From: Candidatus Rokuibacteriota bacterium
GTDB taxonomy: Bacteria; Methylomirabilota; Methylomirabilia; Rokubacteriales; CSP1-6
Direction of reading: 5' to 3'
NCBI GenBank assembly: GCA_003220615.1
Contig: QHTB01000139.1
Location: forward strand, 1,983 to 65,982
DNA: 64,000 nt
The translations under genes and the position numbers were made by a program. The notes under the pieces were generated by a model, which saw nothing but the letters and a program-made list of their open reading frames with translations, was not told the DNA's origin and searched no databases. Below, piece after piece: positions 51,843 through 62,232 of this stretch (its first letter is position 1; each line of letters begins with the position of its first letter).

Positions 51843-53030
51843 GAGGTTGCCGGGCTCGACGATCACCGGCTCACCGGCAGTAATGCCCTCGACGATCTCG
51901 ACCTGATCCTTCTCCTTCCGGCCGGTCGTCACGCGCTTCTCCAGAGAGCGCCCGTCCTTGACGCTCAACACTTTCTCGATGCCGGCGAACACCACGATGG
52001 ACGACGTCGGGACGAACACGGCCGGCTGGTCGGTCCCCATGACGATCTCCGCCTTCGCGAACGAGCCCGGCCGCAGCACGCCGCGCTCGTTCGGCACCTC
52101 GGCTTCGATCGTCAGCGTCCGGTTCTGCTCCTGGATGGACGGCGACAACCGGACGACGCGGCCGCGATACGTGGTGGGATCGCCCTCGACCGTGACCATG
52201 ACGTCCTGGCCGACGTGCACGCTGACGGCTGCGCGCTCCGGAATCGCCAGCGCGAGTCGGATCGGGTGGACGCGGACGAGCGTGGCGACCGGCGTCCCCG
52301 CGATCAGGTACTCGCCCACGCCGGCGCGGCGCTCGCGAATGATCCCGTCGGCCGGCGCCAGCAACACGGTGTCGGTGAGCGCCTGGCGCGCCATGTCGAG
52401 CTCCGACCTCCGCTGGGCCAAGATCGCCTGGCGATTGCGCGCTTCCTCGAGGGCATCGTGGTACCTGGCTTCGGCGACTTGCTCGGCCGCCACCGCGGTG
52501 TCGAGCTGGGCGCGCGCCACGAGATCCTGCTGCGAGAGCTTCTCGGTACGCTCCCGCGTCAACACGGCGTCATCGAGCTGGGCCTTGGCCTGGCGGACGA
52601 CGGCGGTCCTCTCGACGGCGACACGATCGTCCGTGCCGTCGGGCATCAGTCCGAGTCTCGCGCGCGCCTGGTGCAACGCCGCCTGCGCCTGATCGACGCG
52701 CAGATTGAAATCGACGGGGTCGAGCCGGGCGATGACCTGGCCGCGATGGACGCGCGAACCGAGATCCACGGCCAGGTTGGCGAGACGGCCGGTGACCTTC
52801 AGGCTCAGCACGACCTGCTCTTCCGCGTTGAGCGTCCCGTTCACCGACACCGTGCGGACCACCTTGAGTTCCTTGGCGGGCACGACACGCACATCGCGCG
52901 GCTTGATGGCCGGCGGGGCACCCTTCTGCGGCGAGGCGGTCGCGGTGTGATCGGAGCTGCAGCCCGCCGAGGCGAGAACGACGAAGGCGACGAGCAGACA
53001 GCCAGAGCGGGCGAGGGCCATAGGCGCCAT
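51807..53030 (-). CDS. RND efflux periplasmic adaptor (membrane fusion protein)
   Basis: A 407-residue MFP with a probable lipoprotein signal (LLVAFVVLASAGCSSD, lipobox cysteine). Order: barrel-sandwich hybrid halves (NGTLNAEEQVVLSLKVTGRL and VLLAPADGIIRERRAGVGEY), a long helical hairpin (FNLRVDQAQAALHQARARLG to MARQALTDTV), and beta-barrel/membrane-proximal domains (RGRVVRLSPSIQEQNRTLTI). It links the pump to an outer-membrane channel. The gene is upstream of the pump in the same transcript; its 3' end is duplicated once downstream. Confidence 0.92.
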   Translation of the reverse strand: MAPMALARSGCLLVAFVVLASAGCSSDHTATASPQKGAPPAIKPRDVRVVPAKELKVVRTVSVNGTLNAEEQVVLSLKVTGRLANLAVDLGSRVHRGQVIARLDPVDFNLRVDQAQAALHQARARLGLMPDGTDDRVAVERTAVVRQAKAQLDDAVLTRERTEKLSQQDLVARAQLDTAVAAEQVAEARYHDALEEARNRQAILAQRRSELDMARQALTDTVLLAPADGIIRERRAGVGEYLIAGTPVATLVRVHPIRLALAIPERAAVSVHVGQDVMVTVEGDPTTYRGRVVRLSPSIQEQNRTLTIEAEVPNERGVLRPGSFAKAEIVMGTDQPAVFVPTSSIVVFAGIEKVLSVKDGRSLEKRVTTGRKEKDQVEIVEGITAGEPVIVEPGNLVGGQPVAIVSQ

Positions 53031-53088
53031 ATTCTGACTCAGATTCCGCTCGAATTGAACCCCCCGAAGGTTCGAGAACGGAACGATG

Positions 53089-54324
53089 CTACGGAGCGAG
53101 GGCGAGGATGAGCGCGCCCAGGAGCAGCGTGACGAGCGTCAGCGGCACGCCCACCCGGCAGTACTCGGCGAATCCGATGCGAACGCCCGAGCTCCGGGCC
53201 GCTTCGACGACGATGAGGTTGGCCACCGAGCCGAGGATCGTCAAGTTTCCCGACAGCGTGGACGCCATCGCCACCAGCAGCCACGCCCGCGTCGGCTCGG
53301 CGAGCTGCGGAACGATCGGCTTGAACACCAGCACCGCCGGCACGTTCGACACCAGATTGGAGAGCACCGCGGTCACCGCGGTCAGTACCGCCGGGCGCTC
53401 GAGGCCGGCGGCCAGCGGCGACGTGGTGATGGCGTCGGCGAGGCCAGTGCGCTCGGCGCCGCCGGTGAGCACGAAGAGCCCGGTGAACAGCACGAGCAGC
53501 TTCCAGTCGATCTCGCGATAGACCTTGTTCGGATTGACCCGGCGGGTGAGGAGCGTGGCGGCGGCGCCGGCGATGGCGACGATGGCGATGGGCACGCCAC
53601 CGAGGAACGCGGCCAGCATCACGAGGACGGCGACGAGGGTCTTGATCATCAGGGGATAGTGCACGGTGACCGGCGGCTCGACCGCCGCGGCGCCGAGCGC
53701 CGGCGGGAGCTGCCGGCGGTACACGAGCCAGACGACGACGAAGACACACCCGAGCCCGACCAGCGCCACCGGCGCCTCGCGCAGCAGAAAAGCACGGTAC
53801 GAGATGGCCGAGAAGCTGCCGATCAGCATGTTCTGGGGATTGCCGGTCAGCGTGGCGACGCTTCCCACGTTGGCCGCCGTCGCCAGCGCGATCAGGTATG
53901 GCACCGGCGGCAGGCCGAGTCGTCGCGTGAGATCGACGACGAGCGGCGCCATCACCACGCAGATCACGTCGTTCACGAAGAGCGCGGAGAGCGTGCCGGC
54001 CGCGACGACCACCGCGGCGAGCGCGCCGACGGGCGTGCCGGCGCGGCGCATGGCCCACGTGGTCACCAGCCCGAAGAAGCCGGAGAGCCGGAGGTAGGCC
54101 GCCACGATCATCATGCCGAAGAGCAGCGCGAGCGTGCGCGCGTCCACGGCGGCCACCGCGGCGTTCCAGTCGAGCACGCCGGCCACGACCATCGCGGTGG
54201 CGCCGACGATGGCCACCCCCGTGCGGTCGACGCGGAAGGGTGGCAGCCGGCCGAGGCCGAGGCCCACGTAGGCGCCGGCGAAGATGGTGAGCGCGAGCAT
54301 CGGCTTCAAAGACACCAGGGCCAT
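53089..54324 (-). CDS. ArsB/DASS-type anion permease
   Basis: A 411-residue inner-membrane transporter with about eleven helices from ATG 54324. Family signatures: TLSALFVNDVICVVMAPLVV, the clamshell loop ATAANVGSVATLTGNPQNML, IDWKLLVLFTGLFVLTGGAE, and the second-half NLVSNVPAVLVFKPIVPQ with LSGNLTILGSVANLIVVE. The N-x-P repeats match the CitM/SLC13/ArsB (ion transporter) superfamily. The substrate may be a di- or tricarboxylate, sulfate or arsenite; no ars genes are nearby. It is divergent from the membrane gene at 54357 with 32 bases between starts. Confidence 0.88.
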   Translation of the reverse strand: MALVSLKPMLALTIFAGAYVGLGLGRLPPFRVDRTGVAIVGATAMVVAGVLDWNAAVAAVDARTLALLFGMMIVAAYLRLSGFFGLVTTWAMRRAGTPVGALAAVVVAAGTLSALFVNDVICVVMAPLVVDLTRRLGLPPVPYLIALATAANVGSVATLTGNPQNMLIGSFSAISYRAFLLREAPVALVGLGCVFVVVWLVYRRQLPPALGAAAVEPPVTVHYPLMIKTLVAVLVMLAAFLGGVPIAIVAIAGAAATLLTRRVNPNKVYREIDWKLLVLFTGLFVLTGGAERTGLADAITTSPLAAGLERPAVLTAVTAVLSNLVSNVPAVLVFKPIVPQLAEPTRAWLLVAMASTLSGNLTILGSVANLIVVEAARSSGVRIGFAEYCRVGVPLTLVTLLLGALILALAP

Positions 54325-54342
54325 CGAGCCAGCATAGCGCGG

Positions 54343-54348
54343 TAGAAT
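54343..54348 (+). promoter_or_regulatory. -10-like TAGAAT, eight bases from the ATG
   Basis: TAGAAT ends eight bases before ATG 54357 in a 32-base divergent gap, again leaving no space for a leader. No ribosome-binding site precedes the ATG. Confidence 0.42.
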
Positions 54349-54356
54349 GCCCGGCC

Positions 54357-55460
54357 ATGAGCATTCGCGTCGAAGTCGCGGCGCCAACCGTCGCGATTGC
54401 CGGCGACCGCGCGCTGAGCATCGCCGGCTTCGTGGGCCTCCTGATCGCCATGGCCATCGGTGGCTGGGGCGTCCAGTGGGACATCCGCTGGCACCTCCTC
54501 ATCGGCCGCGATTCGTTCTGGATCGCGCCCCACGTGATGACGTACGCCGGCGTCACGCTGAGCGCGACGATCGCCTTCGGCATGCTGGCGCTCGAGCGGG
54601 TGCGAGGACGCGCGAGCCAGGGCTGGCGGCTCGCCGCGGTCGGGATGGCGTTGACGATCCTCGCCGCGCCGATCGATGACCTCTGGCACCGGCTCTTCGG
54701 CATCGACGTCACGGTGTGGAGTCCGCCGCACCTGCTCGGGCTCGCCGGCGCTCACCTCAACCTGCTCGGCGCGATGCTCGTCGCCGTCGAGTTGTGGCCG
54801 GGCTCGAGCCGGCGGCGAGCGATCGGCGTGCTGGTCGCCGGGACGCTGCTGCTCGGCACGTGTTACGTCACGGTCGATCCCGGCGTGCAGACGGCGTTTC
54901 GTCGCGGTGGCGCCTTCTTCTTCGCGTGGCCGCTGCTCGGAGCCCTCGGCTTCACGTTCATCTTGAGCCTGACCGCGCGGGCCAGCGGTCTTCGCCTCGC
55001 CCCGCTGGTGGTGACCGTGGCCGCGCTGGGACTGCACGTCGTCGGGCTCGGCATCTCGGACGCCGGGTTCGCGCTGACCCAGCCCGTTCCGGCCATCCAG
55101 GAGGCGATCGCCGCCGATCCGACGTCGCCGATCGCGATCGCTCACGAGATGGCTCGCCGCAGCGGCACCGTGGTCGGCCGCTCGTTCCTGCTGCGCTGGC
55201 TGCCGATCCTTCCCGCCGCCGTCCTGACCCTGGTCGATGCGCGGCGACGATGGATCGCCGGCGGGATCGCCTTCGGCGCCACGCTCTTCGTCAGCGCCGG
55301 CCACATGCTGGCGGGCGCCCCGTCGCTCCGTCATGCGCTCCCCGCCCCCGGCGACGTCGTGCTCGCGGCGCTCCTGATTCCTCCGGCGGCCCTCGCGGGC
55401 AGCGCGGCTGCGCGGTGGCTCGCCCGGCGCTGGCCATCCCCGATCACACCGCCGGCCTGA
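54357..55460 (+). CDS. Polytopic membrane protein, unknown family
   Basis: A 367-residue inner-membrane protein with about nine or ten hydrophobic helices. Polar residues inside helices cluster in the first half: [60 protein letters not shown] and [16 protein letters not shown], with several histidines (HLL, PH, WH, PPH, AH) that could bind a metal or heme. The later half is less conserved-looking. No family recognised; the His-rich pattern recalls membrane oxidases or desaturase-like proteins but no motif is complete. Confidence 0.7.
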   Translation: MSIRVEVAAPTVAIAGDRALSIAGFVGLLIAMAIGGWGVQWDIRWHLLIGRDSFWIAPHVMTYAGVTLSATIAFGMLALERVRGRASQGWRLAAVGMALTILAAPIDDLWHRLFGIDVTVWSPPHLLGLAGAHLNLLGAMLVAVELWPGSSRRRAIGVLVAGTLLLGTCYVTVDPGVQTAFRRGGAFFFAWPLLGALGFTFILSLTARASGLRLAPLVVTVAALGLHVVGLGISDAGFALTQPVPAIQEAIAADPTSPIAIAHEMARRSGTVVGRSFLLRWLPILPAAVLTLVDARRRWIAGGIAFGATLFVSAGHMLAGAPSLRHALPAPGDVVLAALLIPPAALAGSAAARWLARRWPSPITPPA

Positions 55461-55482
55461 GCCGGCCTACGAGGAGATCCCG

Positions 55483-56691
<1,209 letters not shown>

Positions 56692-56701
56692 AGGCGACGC
56701 C

Positions 56702-57571
56702 ATGGCCAAGCGACGCGTCGTCCTGACCGGAGCGTCCGGCTACATCGCCCAGCGCATGTTCAAGGAGCTCGGCGAGCGCTGGGACCTGGTGCCGATCGAC
56801 GTGCGGGCGACCGCGGCCGACGGCAAGCCCGTCCCTGGCCTCGCCGTCGTCGATCTCACCCAGCCCGATCGCAACGTGTATCGCCAGCACTTCCGGGGCG
56901 CCGACGCCGTCATCCACTGCGGCTACGTGCGGGCGCCCGGCCTGGACGCCACCACGTGGCAGAACAACAGCGACGCGAAATTCTGGGCCGAGCACCAGAA
57001 CGTGGCGCTCGCCTACAACGTCTACCGGACCGCGCTGGAGGAAGGCGTGCGCCGCGTCGTGGTGGCGAGCTCCAACCACGCCGCCGATTACTACGAGCGG
57101 CTGATCTGGGCCGGCCGGATGGAGATGGTCACGCCCGAGATGCCGCCGCGCTCCGACAACTGGTACGGCTGGGCGAAGGCCGCCTACGAGCTCCTCGGCT
57201 TCGTCTTCGCCACCGGCACCGTCGACGGCCGGAAGCTCGAGATCGTCCAGTGGCGGATCGGCGGGCCGCGCGACGACGACATCGATCACATCAAGCCCGG
57301 CGACATTCCCACGATGCATCGGGCGCTCGGCGCCTATCTCTCGCGGCGCGACCAGGTCCAGCAGGCGATCCGGATGGTGGAGACGGAGACGATCACCGAC
57401 GAGCACGGCGTCCCGTTCCTGATCGTCTACGGGATTAGCGGCAACACCCACCGCTTCTGGTCCATCGCCAACGCCCGTGACGCGATCGGCTATCGTCCCG
57501 AGGACGACAGCCAGGTCAACTTCGCGGACAAGATCGCGCAGATCGCGCGGACGGCAACGCCGCCCAGGTAA
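56702..57571 (+). CDS. NAD-dependent epimerase/dehydratase (extended SDR)
   Basis: A 289-residue Rossmann enzyme from ATG 56702, ten bases after the acyl-CoA dehydrogenase. Features: RRVVLTGASGYIAQRMFKEL (the GxxGxxG nucleotide loop), VVDLTQP, GADAVIHCGYVRAPG, VVVASSNHAADYYER and the catalytic YGWAKAAYELLGF (YxxxK). It resembles uronate dehydrogenase-like SDRs. It probably oxidises a hydroxyl group with NAD+ on a sugar acid or a related compound. Confidence 0.87.
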   Translation: MAKRRVVLTGASGYIAQRMFKELGERWDLVPIDVRATAADGKPVPGLAVVDLTQPDRNVYRQHFRGADAVIHCGYVRAPGLDATTWQNNSDAKFWAEHQNVALAYNVYRTALEEGVRRVVVASSNHAADYYERLIWAGRMEMVTPEMPPRSDNWYGWAKAAYELLGFVFATGTVDGRKLEIVQWRIGGPRDDDIDHIKPGDIPTMHRALGAYLSRRDQVQQAIRMVETETITDEHGVPFLIVYGISGNTHRFWSIANARDAIGYRPEDDSQVNFADKIAQIARTATPPR

Positions 57572-57595
57572 CCCTCAGCGCCCGGATCGTCTGGC

Positions 57596-57614
57596 TGTCG
57601 GATCATTTCCGACA
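57596..57614. promoter_or_regulatory. Inverted repeat TGTCGGA-N5-TCCGACA
   Basis: A perfect 7-bp inverted repeat with five-base spacer lies 25 bases after the epimerase stop and about 177 bases before the multicopper oxidase start. TGTCGGA also begins two motifs at 62034 and 62140. It may be an operator or a weak terminator stem. Confidence 0.4.
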
Positions 57615-57790
57615 CCCGGCTGCCCGCATTCCTACACCGTCGCGGCATGACGGCGGATTGTCCACACGCACGCACTCGCCGATAAGTTGTCCTGACCCGG
57701 TCGTGTCTCTGTCAGCTCATTGACCGCCCTCGTCCGAGTGCGGCACGGCACGGTCCTGGAGTTTGGAGCCGGGGTGAAAGCGAGAGTGCC

Positions 57791-59794
57791 ATGCCGAAAT
57801 TCCGCCCCAGCAGGCTTTCCGAGATTTCTCGAAGAAACCGCCAGGAGATCATCAAGGCGCGTCTCAGTCGGCGCGAGCTGTTCCGGATGGGGCTCATCAC
57901 GAGCTCCGGCTACCTGGTCCACAAGAGCGGCCTGAGCGCCTGGGCCGACGGAGGATGCAATCCGGGCGAATGCAAGCCCGGCTGCAGTCCGCCCACGATC
58001 GCGTTCGTCGACCCCATCACGTTCCCGCCGCTCCTGCCCGAACGAAATCCGGCCGTCGACCCGGCCTTCACGTTCTCGCCGCCGAATGCCGTGCCCAATC
58101 GCGCCACCAATCCGGCCACCGGGATTCCGTTCGAGGGACGCACCCAGGTCCACCAGTTCCGCGACCGCTTTCCCCCGCAGCAGTTCTTCGCCACGCGCAT
58201 GCGGCCCAATTTCAACGCCACCTTCAGCGACGATCCGAGAAATCTCGCCCGCATCGGGAAGAACTTGATCTGGGGATTCAACCGTGGCGGCGCGGAGGCA
58301 TCGGACGTCGCGGTCTCACCCGGCCCCTTGATCGCCCCTCGGTATGGCCGCCCGCTCGTGATCCGACGTTTCAACGAGCTGTCCTTCGACACGCGCGGTT
58401 TCGGCGTGCCCGAGGTCTCGACGCATACGCACAACTGGCACGCCGGGCCGGACAGTGACGGTGGCCCGTGTGATCCGACGACGGGAGCGGACAGCACCAA
58501 CCCGTTCAAGCAAGGCCGGTTCTTCTTCATCGGACAGTTCTACGACTACTTCGAGACGATGGCCCGCGCGGGGTTCGACACGCCCCAGTTCACGGCCACC
58601 AACGGCGACATCCGGGAGACGCTCACCACGCTCTGGTACCACGACCATCGCGTCGAGCACACGGCCGAGAACGTCTACAAGGGGCTGGCGGGCAACGAGT
58701 TCATCTTCAACGACTTCGACACCGGCGACGAGACGACGGGATTCCGGCTCCCCAGCTTCTTCCCCTACCCGGCGTTCGACCTTCCGCTCGTCCTCACCGA
58801 CAAGCTCTTCACGCCGGACGGCGAGCTGTGCTTCGACACCTTCGGGCTGGACGGCCTCGTCGGCGACAAGTTCCTCGTCAACGGCAAGATCCAACCGTTC
58901 ATGGAGGTGAAGCGGCGTCGCTATCGCTTCCGCGTCCTCGACGGCGGGCCATCACGCTTTTACGAGTTATTCCTCACCAACCCCGACAACCTGAATCAGA
59001 AGATCCCCCTAACCGCGATCACCACGACCGATGGCAACCTGCTCGACGATCCGATCCGGGTCCAGAGCGTGCGCCTGGCCGTTGCCGAACGTGCCGACAT
59101 CATCATCGACTTCGACGAGATCTTTCGGGCCACCGGCGCCCGGACGATCCGCCTGGAGAATCGTCTCGAGCAGGTCAACGGCCGGGCGCCGACGGACAAG
59201 ATCCTCCCGGCCGGCGACGGCGACTTCCTCATGGAATTCCGGATCGCCGGCAACACCCCGGCGCCCGACGCGAGCCTGTCGCCCGCCCAGATGATCGCCA
59301 ACGCCCGGGCGGCCGGCAAAGAGTGCACCTTCGCGCCGATCTGCACACCACCGAGGCCGACCGACAACGCCGCCGCCAAGGAAGATCGAATCCGCGTCAC
59401 GCGGACCTTCCGGTTCGAGCGCCGCAACGGCCAGTGGGCAATCAATCAGCAGTTCGCCGACTGCACGCGCTTCCGCTTCACGATCGAGCGCAACACCGCC
59501 GAGCGCTGGATCATCCAGAACAACTCCGGCGGCTGGCAGCATCCCATCCACATCCACCTGGAAGAGTTCCAGATGGTCCGCCGCAATAACAAGCTCATCC
59601 GGCGCGGCGACATCGAGTTTGGCCGCAAGGACGTCGCCCGGCTCGGGTTCAATGAGGAGATCGAGCTGCTCTTCCGCTTCCGTGACTTCCGCGGCGGCTG
59701 GCCCATGCACTGCCACAACACGATCCACGAGGACCACGCGATGCTCCTGCTGTTCCAGGTCGCCGACGAGGGCGACAAGAACAGGACGCCGTAA
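57791..59794 (+). CDS. Multicopper oxidase, Tat-exported
   Basis: A 667-residue enzyme. A twin-arginine motif SRRELFRMGLIT at residues 27-38 marks folded export. Copper motifs in order: THTHNWHAGP, TLWYHDHRVEHTAENVYKGL, WQHPIHIHLEEFQMVRR, and GGWPMHCHNTIHEDHAMLLL, giving the T1 ligands His, Cys, His, Met and the trinuclear histidines. It resembles CotA/bilirubin-oxidase-like laccases. It oxidises phenolics, Cu(I) or Mn(II) in the periplasm with O2. A SCO-like protein and a beta-propeller follow immediately (TAATG overlap), a likely copper-insertion unit. Confidence 0.9.
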   Translation: MPKFRPSRLSEISRRNRQEIIKARLSRRELFRMGLITSSGYLVHKSGLSAWADGGCNPGECKPGCSPPTIAFVDPITFPPLLPERNPAVDPAFTFSPPNAVPNRATNPATGIPFEGRTQVHQFRDRFPPQQFFATRMRPNFNATFSDDPRNLARIGKNLIWGFNRGGAEASDVAVSPGPLIAPRYGRPLVIRRFNELSFDTRGFGVPEVSTHTHNWHAGPDSDGGPCDPTTGADSTNPFKQGRFFFIGQFYDYFETMARAGFDTPQFTATNGDIRETLTTLWYHDHRVEHTAENVYKGLAGNEFIFNDFDTGDETTGFRLPSFFPYPAFDLPLVLTDKLFTPDGELCFDTFGLDGLVGDKFLVNGKIQPFMEVKRRRYRFRVLDGGPSRFYELFLTNPDNLNQKIPLTAITTTDGNLLDDPIRVQSVRLAVAERADIIIDFDEIFRATGARTIRLENRLEQVNGRAPTDKILPAGDGDFLMEFRIAGNTPAPDASLSPAQMIANARAAGKECTFAPICTPPRPTDNAAAKEDRIRVTRTFRFERRNGQWAINQQFADCTRFRFTIERNTAERWIIQNNSGGWQHPIHIHLEEFQMVRRNNKLIRRGDIEFGRKDVARLGFNEEIELLFRFRDFRGGWPMHCHNTIHEDHAMLLLFQVADEGDKNRTP

Positions 59795-60504
59795 TGTCAA
59801 CGATGACACGACGGGCGGGACTGGCGGCCTTCGGTCTGGGGACCGTCGCGGCCGGGATCGCGGCCTGGACCTGGAAGACCAGCTCGCACGCCGACGGCCG
59901 CGATCCGCTCCGGCCACGGACGGATCCCGTCGATTCCGCCCGGCCGCGCATGGATCCGCGAGAGCGGCTCCAGCGCTACCATCTCCCGAACGTGGCCCTG
60001 GTCACCCACGACGGCAAGCCGGTCCGCTTCTACGAGGACCTGGTCAAAGACCGCAAGGTCGTCATCAATTTCATGTACACGACCTGCGCCGATGGCACGT
60101 GCCCCATCACCACCGCGAACCTCGTCCAGGTCCAGAAGCTCCTCGGCGATCGGGTCGGCCGGGACGTCTTCTTCTACTCCATCACGCTCTCGCCCGATCA
60201 GGACACGCCGGTGGTGCTCGCACGCTACGCGCGGGCGTACGACGTCGGCCCTGGCTGGACGTTCCTGACCGGCACATCCGACGACATCGAACGTTTGCGC
60301 AAAGCGCTCGGCTTTGCCTACGCCGACCCCGTCGAAGACGCGAACAAGGCCAACCACGTCGGAATGGTCCGCTACGGCACGGAGCCGCTGATGATCTGGG
60401 GTACCGCTCAGGGCATGGCCAATCCCAAGCATCTCCTGACGATCTTCCTCTGGGAATTCGACCGGCCGCTCCCAGGTAAGGCGCTCCGCGCTCCCGTCGC
60501 ATAG
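59794..60504 (+). CDS. SCO1/SenC-like copper-handling protein
   Basis: A 236-residue protein with an N-terminal Tat-like or signal-anchor region (MTRRAGLAAFGLGTVAAGIA). The thioredoxin fold begins with HLPNVALVTHDGKPVRFYED. The metal motif is YTTCADGTCPITTANL: four residues separate the cysteines, not the usual three (CxxxC). The conserved distal His is present in NKANHVGMVRYG. SCO proteins deliver copper or act as disulfide reductases at CuA sites; here the customer is probably the adjacent multicopper oxidase. Start overlaps the oxidase stop by one base. Confidence 0.87.
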   Translation: MSTMTRRAGLAAFGLGTVAAGIAAWTWKTSSHADGRDPLRPRTDPVDSARPRMDPRERLQRYHLPNVALVTHDGKPVRFYEDLVKDRKVVINFMYTTCADGTCPITTANLVQVQKLLGDRVGRDVFFYSITLSPDQDTPVVLARYARAYDVGPGWTFLTGTSDDIERLRKALGFAYADPVEDANKANHVGMVRYGTEPLMIWGTAQGMANPKHLLTIFLWEFDRPLPGKALRAPVA

Positions 60505-61584
60505 GTGATGATGCGCCGACTCGCCAGGATCGCAGTGTGTGTCACAGTTCTGGGTGCCGCCGTTTGGCTGTGGTCGGTGACGTCGCAGCAGATGCCGCAT
60601 CACCGCCGCGCTGGCGGTGATGTCGACGTTCGAGCTGATGCGTCCGTCCCCCAGCACTCCGCAACGTCGAACGTCGCCGCAGCGCTTCGGCTCGAGCTGC
60701 CACCGATGCGACGTGCAGTTGCCGAGTCCGAATCCCGAGAACTGCCGGCGCTTCGTGACATCCAGCTGCCCCGGGGATCGGGAGGCGGCGCCGAGGCGCT
60801 CGCGTCCGACGGAATCTCACTCTGGATCGCCTCGCAGTTCCAGAACACCGTCACGCGCGTCCGGGCGAGCGACGGCAAAACGCTCGAGACCGTGTCCGTC
60901 GGCAGCCAGCCCGTCGCTGTGCTCGCGGATCCCTCCGGGATTTGGGTCGCCAACCTCGGTGACGACACCGTCGCCCAACTCGATCCCAGCGACGGGTCGA
61001 TGCTCGGCACGTTCCCGGTTGGCCACGGCCCTGGTGGCCTCGTCAGCGGTGGAAACAACATCTGGGTGCTGAACCGGAACGACTCCACCGTCACGAAGCT
61101 CGCACGCGATGGGACGACGCTGGCCACGTTCCGCGTCGGCACGCGGCCGACCGGGGCGGCCTGGGACGGCGTCAATCTGTGGGTCGCGAACAATATGAGC
61201 GATACGGTCACGAAGCTGGATGGCGCCACGGGCGCGCCGGTGGGAACGTTCCCGGCCGGCAAAGGTCCCTTTGGCGCTGCGTTCGATGGCGCCAACGTCT
61301 GGGTGACGAATTTCTTCGACGGGACGGTGAGCAAGCTCCGCGGGTCGGACGGCGCAACGCTCGCTGTCTTCCCCGTCGGCGACGGCGCGGCTGGCATCAC
61401 GTTCGACGGGGTGAGCATCTGGGTCACCAGCAACGGAGTCAACAGGGTGACACGGCTTCGGCCGACGGACGGCGCCGTGCTCGCCACCTACGCGACTGGC
61501 GCCGGGCCCTTCGGCGTGACATCGGACGGCGCCGCGGTCTGGGTGGCGAACTTCGCCAGCGCCTCGGTTTCGACGTCGCGCTAG
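60505..61584 (+). CDS. Secreted YncE-like beta-propeller
   Basis: A 359-residue protein from GTG 60505 (ATG 60508 or 60511 are alternatives) with a hydrophobic N-terminus (LARIAVCVTVLGAAVWLWSV). About six repeats of roughly 42 residues follow, each with the pattern G-x-x-P-x-G-x-x-x-D-G-x-x-I/V-W-V-x-N, for example GTRPTGAAWDGVNLWVANNM and GKGPFGAAFDGANVWVTNFF, which make a YVTN/YncE-type propeller. It ends with SVSTSR. Such proteins bind ligands or other proteins outside the cell. It may dock with the copper proteins encoded upstream. Confidence 0.85.
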   Translation: MMMRRLARIAVCVTVLGAAVWLWSVTSQQMPHHRRAGGDVDVRADASVPQHSATSNVAAALRLELPPMRRAVAESESRELPALRDIQLPRGSGGGAEALASDGISLWIASQFQNTVTRVRASDGKTLETVSVGSQPVAVLADPSGIWVANLGDDTVAQLDPSDGSMLGTFPVGHGPGGLVSGGNNIWVLNRNDSTVTKLARDGTTLATFRVGTRPTGAAWDGVNLWVANNMSDTVTKLDGATGAPVGTFPAGKGPFGAAFDGANVWVTNFFDGTVSKLRGSDGATLAVFPVGDGAAGITFDGVSIWVTSNGVNRVTRLRPTDGAVLATYATGAGPFGVTSDGAAVWVANFASASVSTSR

Positions 61585-61614
61585 CGAGTCCATCTCGATG
61601 TCGGGGCCGCAGAT

Positions 61615-61999
61615 GTCGACCACACGGGCGTCGAATGGCGGCTGGTCCGCGAGCCGATCCTGCCCGGCGGGGTGAGCGCTCAACCGGCCGCCGCCACCCT
61701 CACCCTGCCACCGCGTCAGGAAGTCGAGCGCGTAGCGCAGCATCCATCGCGGTTGTCCGGCGCGCTCGAGAATGACGATCGCCTCCCTGTCGGCGTCGGC
61801 CTCCTGGCTGCGACTGTAGGCCTGCAGGCCTGGGATCGCCGCCAGCGGCGCGAGCGGACTGCACATGGCCGAGCGTGTCGTGGGCGAGCTCGTGGGCCGC
61901 CACTCCGATCAAAAGGCACCGGTTGCCGGTCTCGACCAGACCTGACGTGACGATGAATCGCGAGCCGCCCGACGACGCGGCATTGATCACCGGACACAT
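61615..61999 (-). pseudogene. M48-family metallopeptidase remnant
   Basis: Two frames carry the family's parts. From ATG 61999: VINAASSGGSRFIVTSGLVE and the zinc site LIGVAAHELAHDTLGHV (HExxH). After a switch at about 61864 the other frame reads SRSQEADADREAIVILERAG, which holds the third-ligand Glu, then LSAHPAGQDRLADQPPF. About 20 residues separate the two zinc motifs where roughly 50-70 are usual, and no N-terminal membrane or signal region is found upstream. A frameshift and an internal deletion therefore appear to have removed the enzyme. Confidence 0.6.
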
Positions 62000-62033
62000 T
62001 CACTGTACCGCCGTCAGCAAGGGATGGCCCGAG

Positions 62034-62157
62034 TGTCGGAAAAGTTGTCGATCGCCAGCTCGTACCGGCCCGATTGGCCGTCGAGCCGGTCATTTTGCCG
62101 TCTCCCCCCGCCGTTTAGCGATCTAGAACGCTTTGTCTATGTCGGAAAACTTGACAG
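62034..62157 (+). promoter_or_regulatory. Repeated motif TGTCGGAAAA-N-TTG
   Basis: Two copies in the same orientation: TGTCGGAAAAGTTGTCG at 62034-62050 and TGTCGGAAAACTTGACA at 62140-62156, with 14 of 17 bases identical. The second lies about 60 bases above the -24 box at 62218, at the distance used by enhancer-binding activators of sigma-54. Similar TGTCGGAAA elements precede PEP-CTERM genes in other bacteria, as I recall, but no such gene is seen here. Confidence 0.4.
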
Positions 62158-62217
62158 ATTTCGCGGACGCGGAAGGGACCCCCTCATAACGCGTTGGCAT
62201 CGCGGACGAATCTGGCC

Positions 62218-62232
62218 TGGCGCTCATCTTGC
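62218..62232 (+). promoter_or_regulatory. Possible sigma-54 promoter
   Basis: TGGCGC, five bases, then TTGC matches TGGCAC-N5-TTGC with a single change, with GG and GC ten bases apart. It lies 83 bases before the start at 62315, so a leader of about 70 bases would result. Confidence 0.4.

Noticed and set aside
62151-62190. TTGACA at 62151 with CATAAC at 62185 as a sigma-70 promoter
   Set aside because: The gap is 28 bases, far from the usual 17; the TTGACA is part of the repeated TGTCGGAAAA motif.
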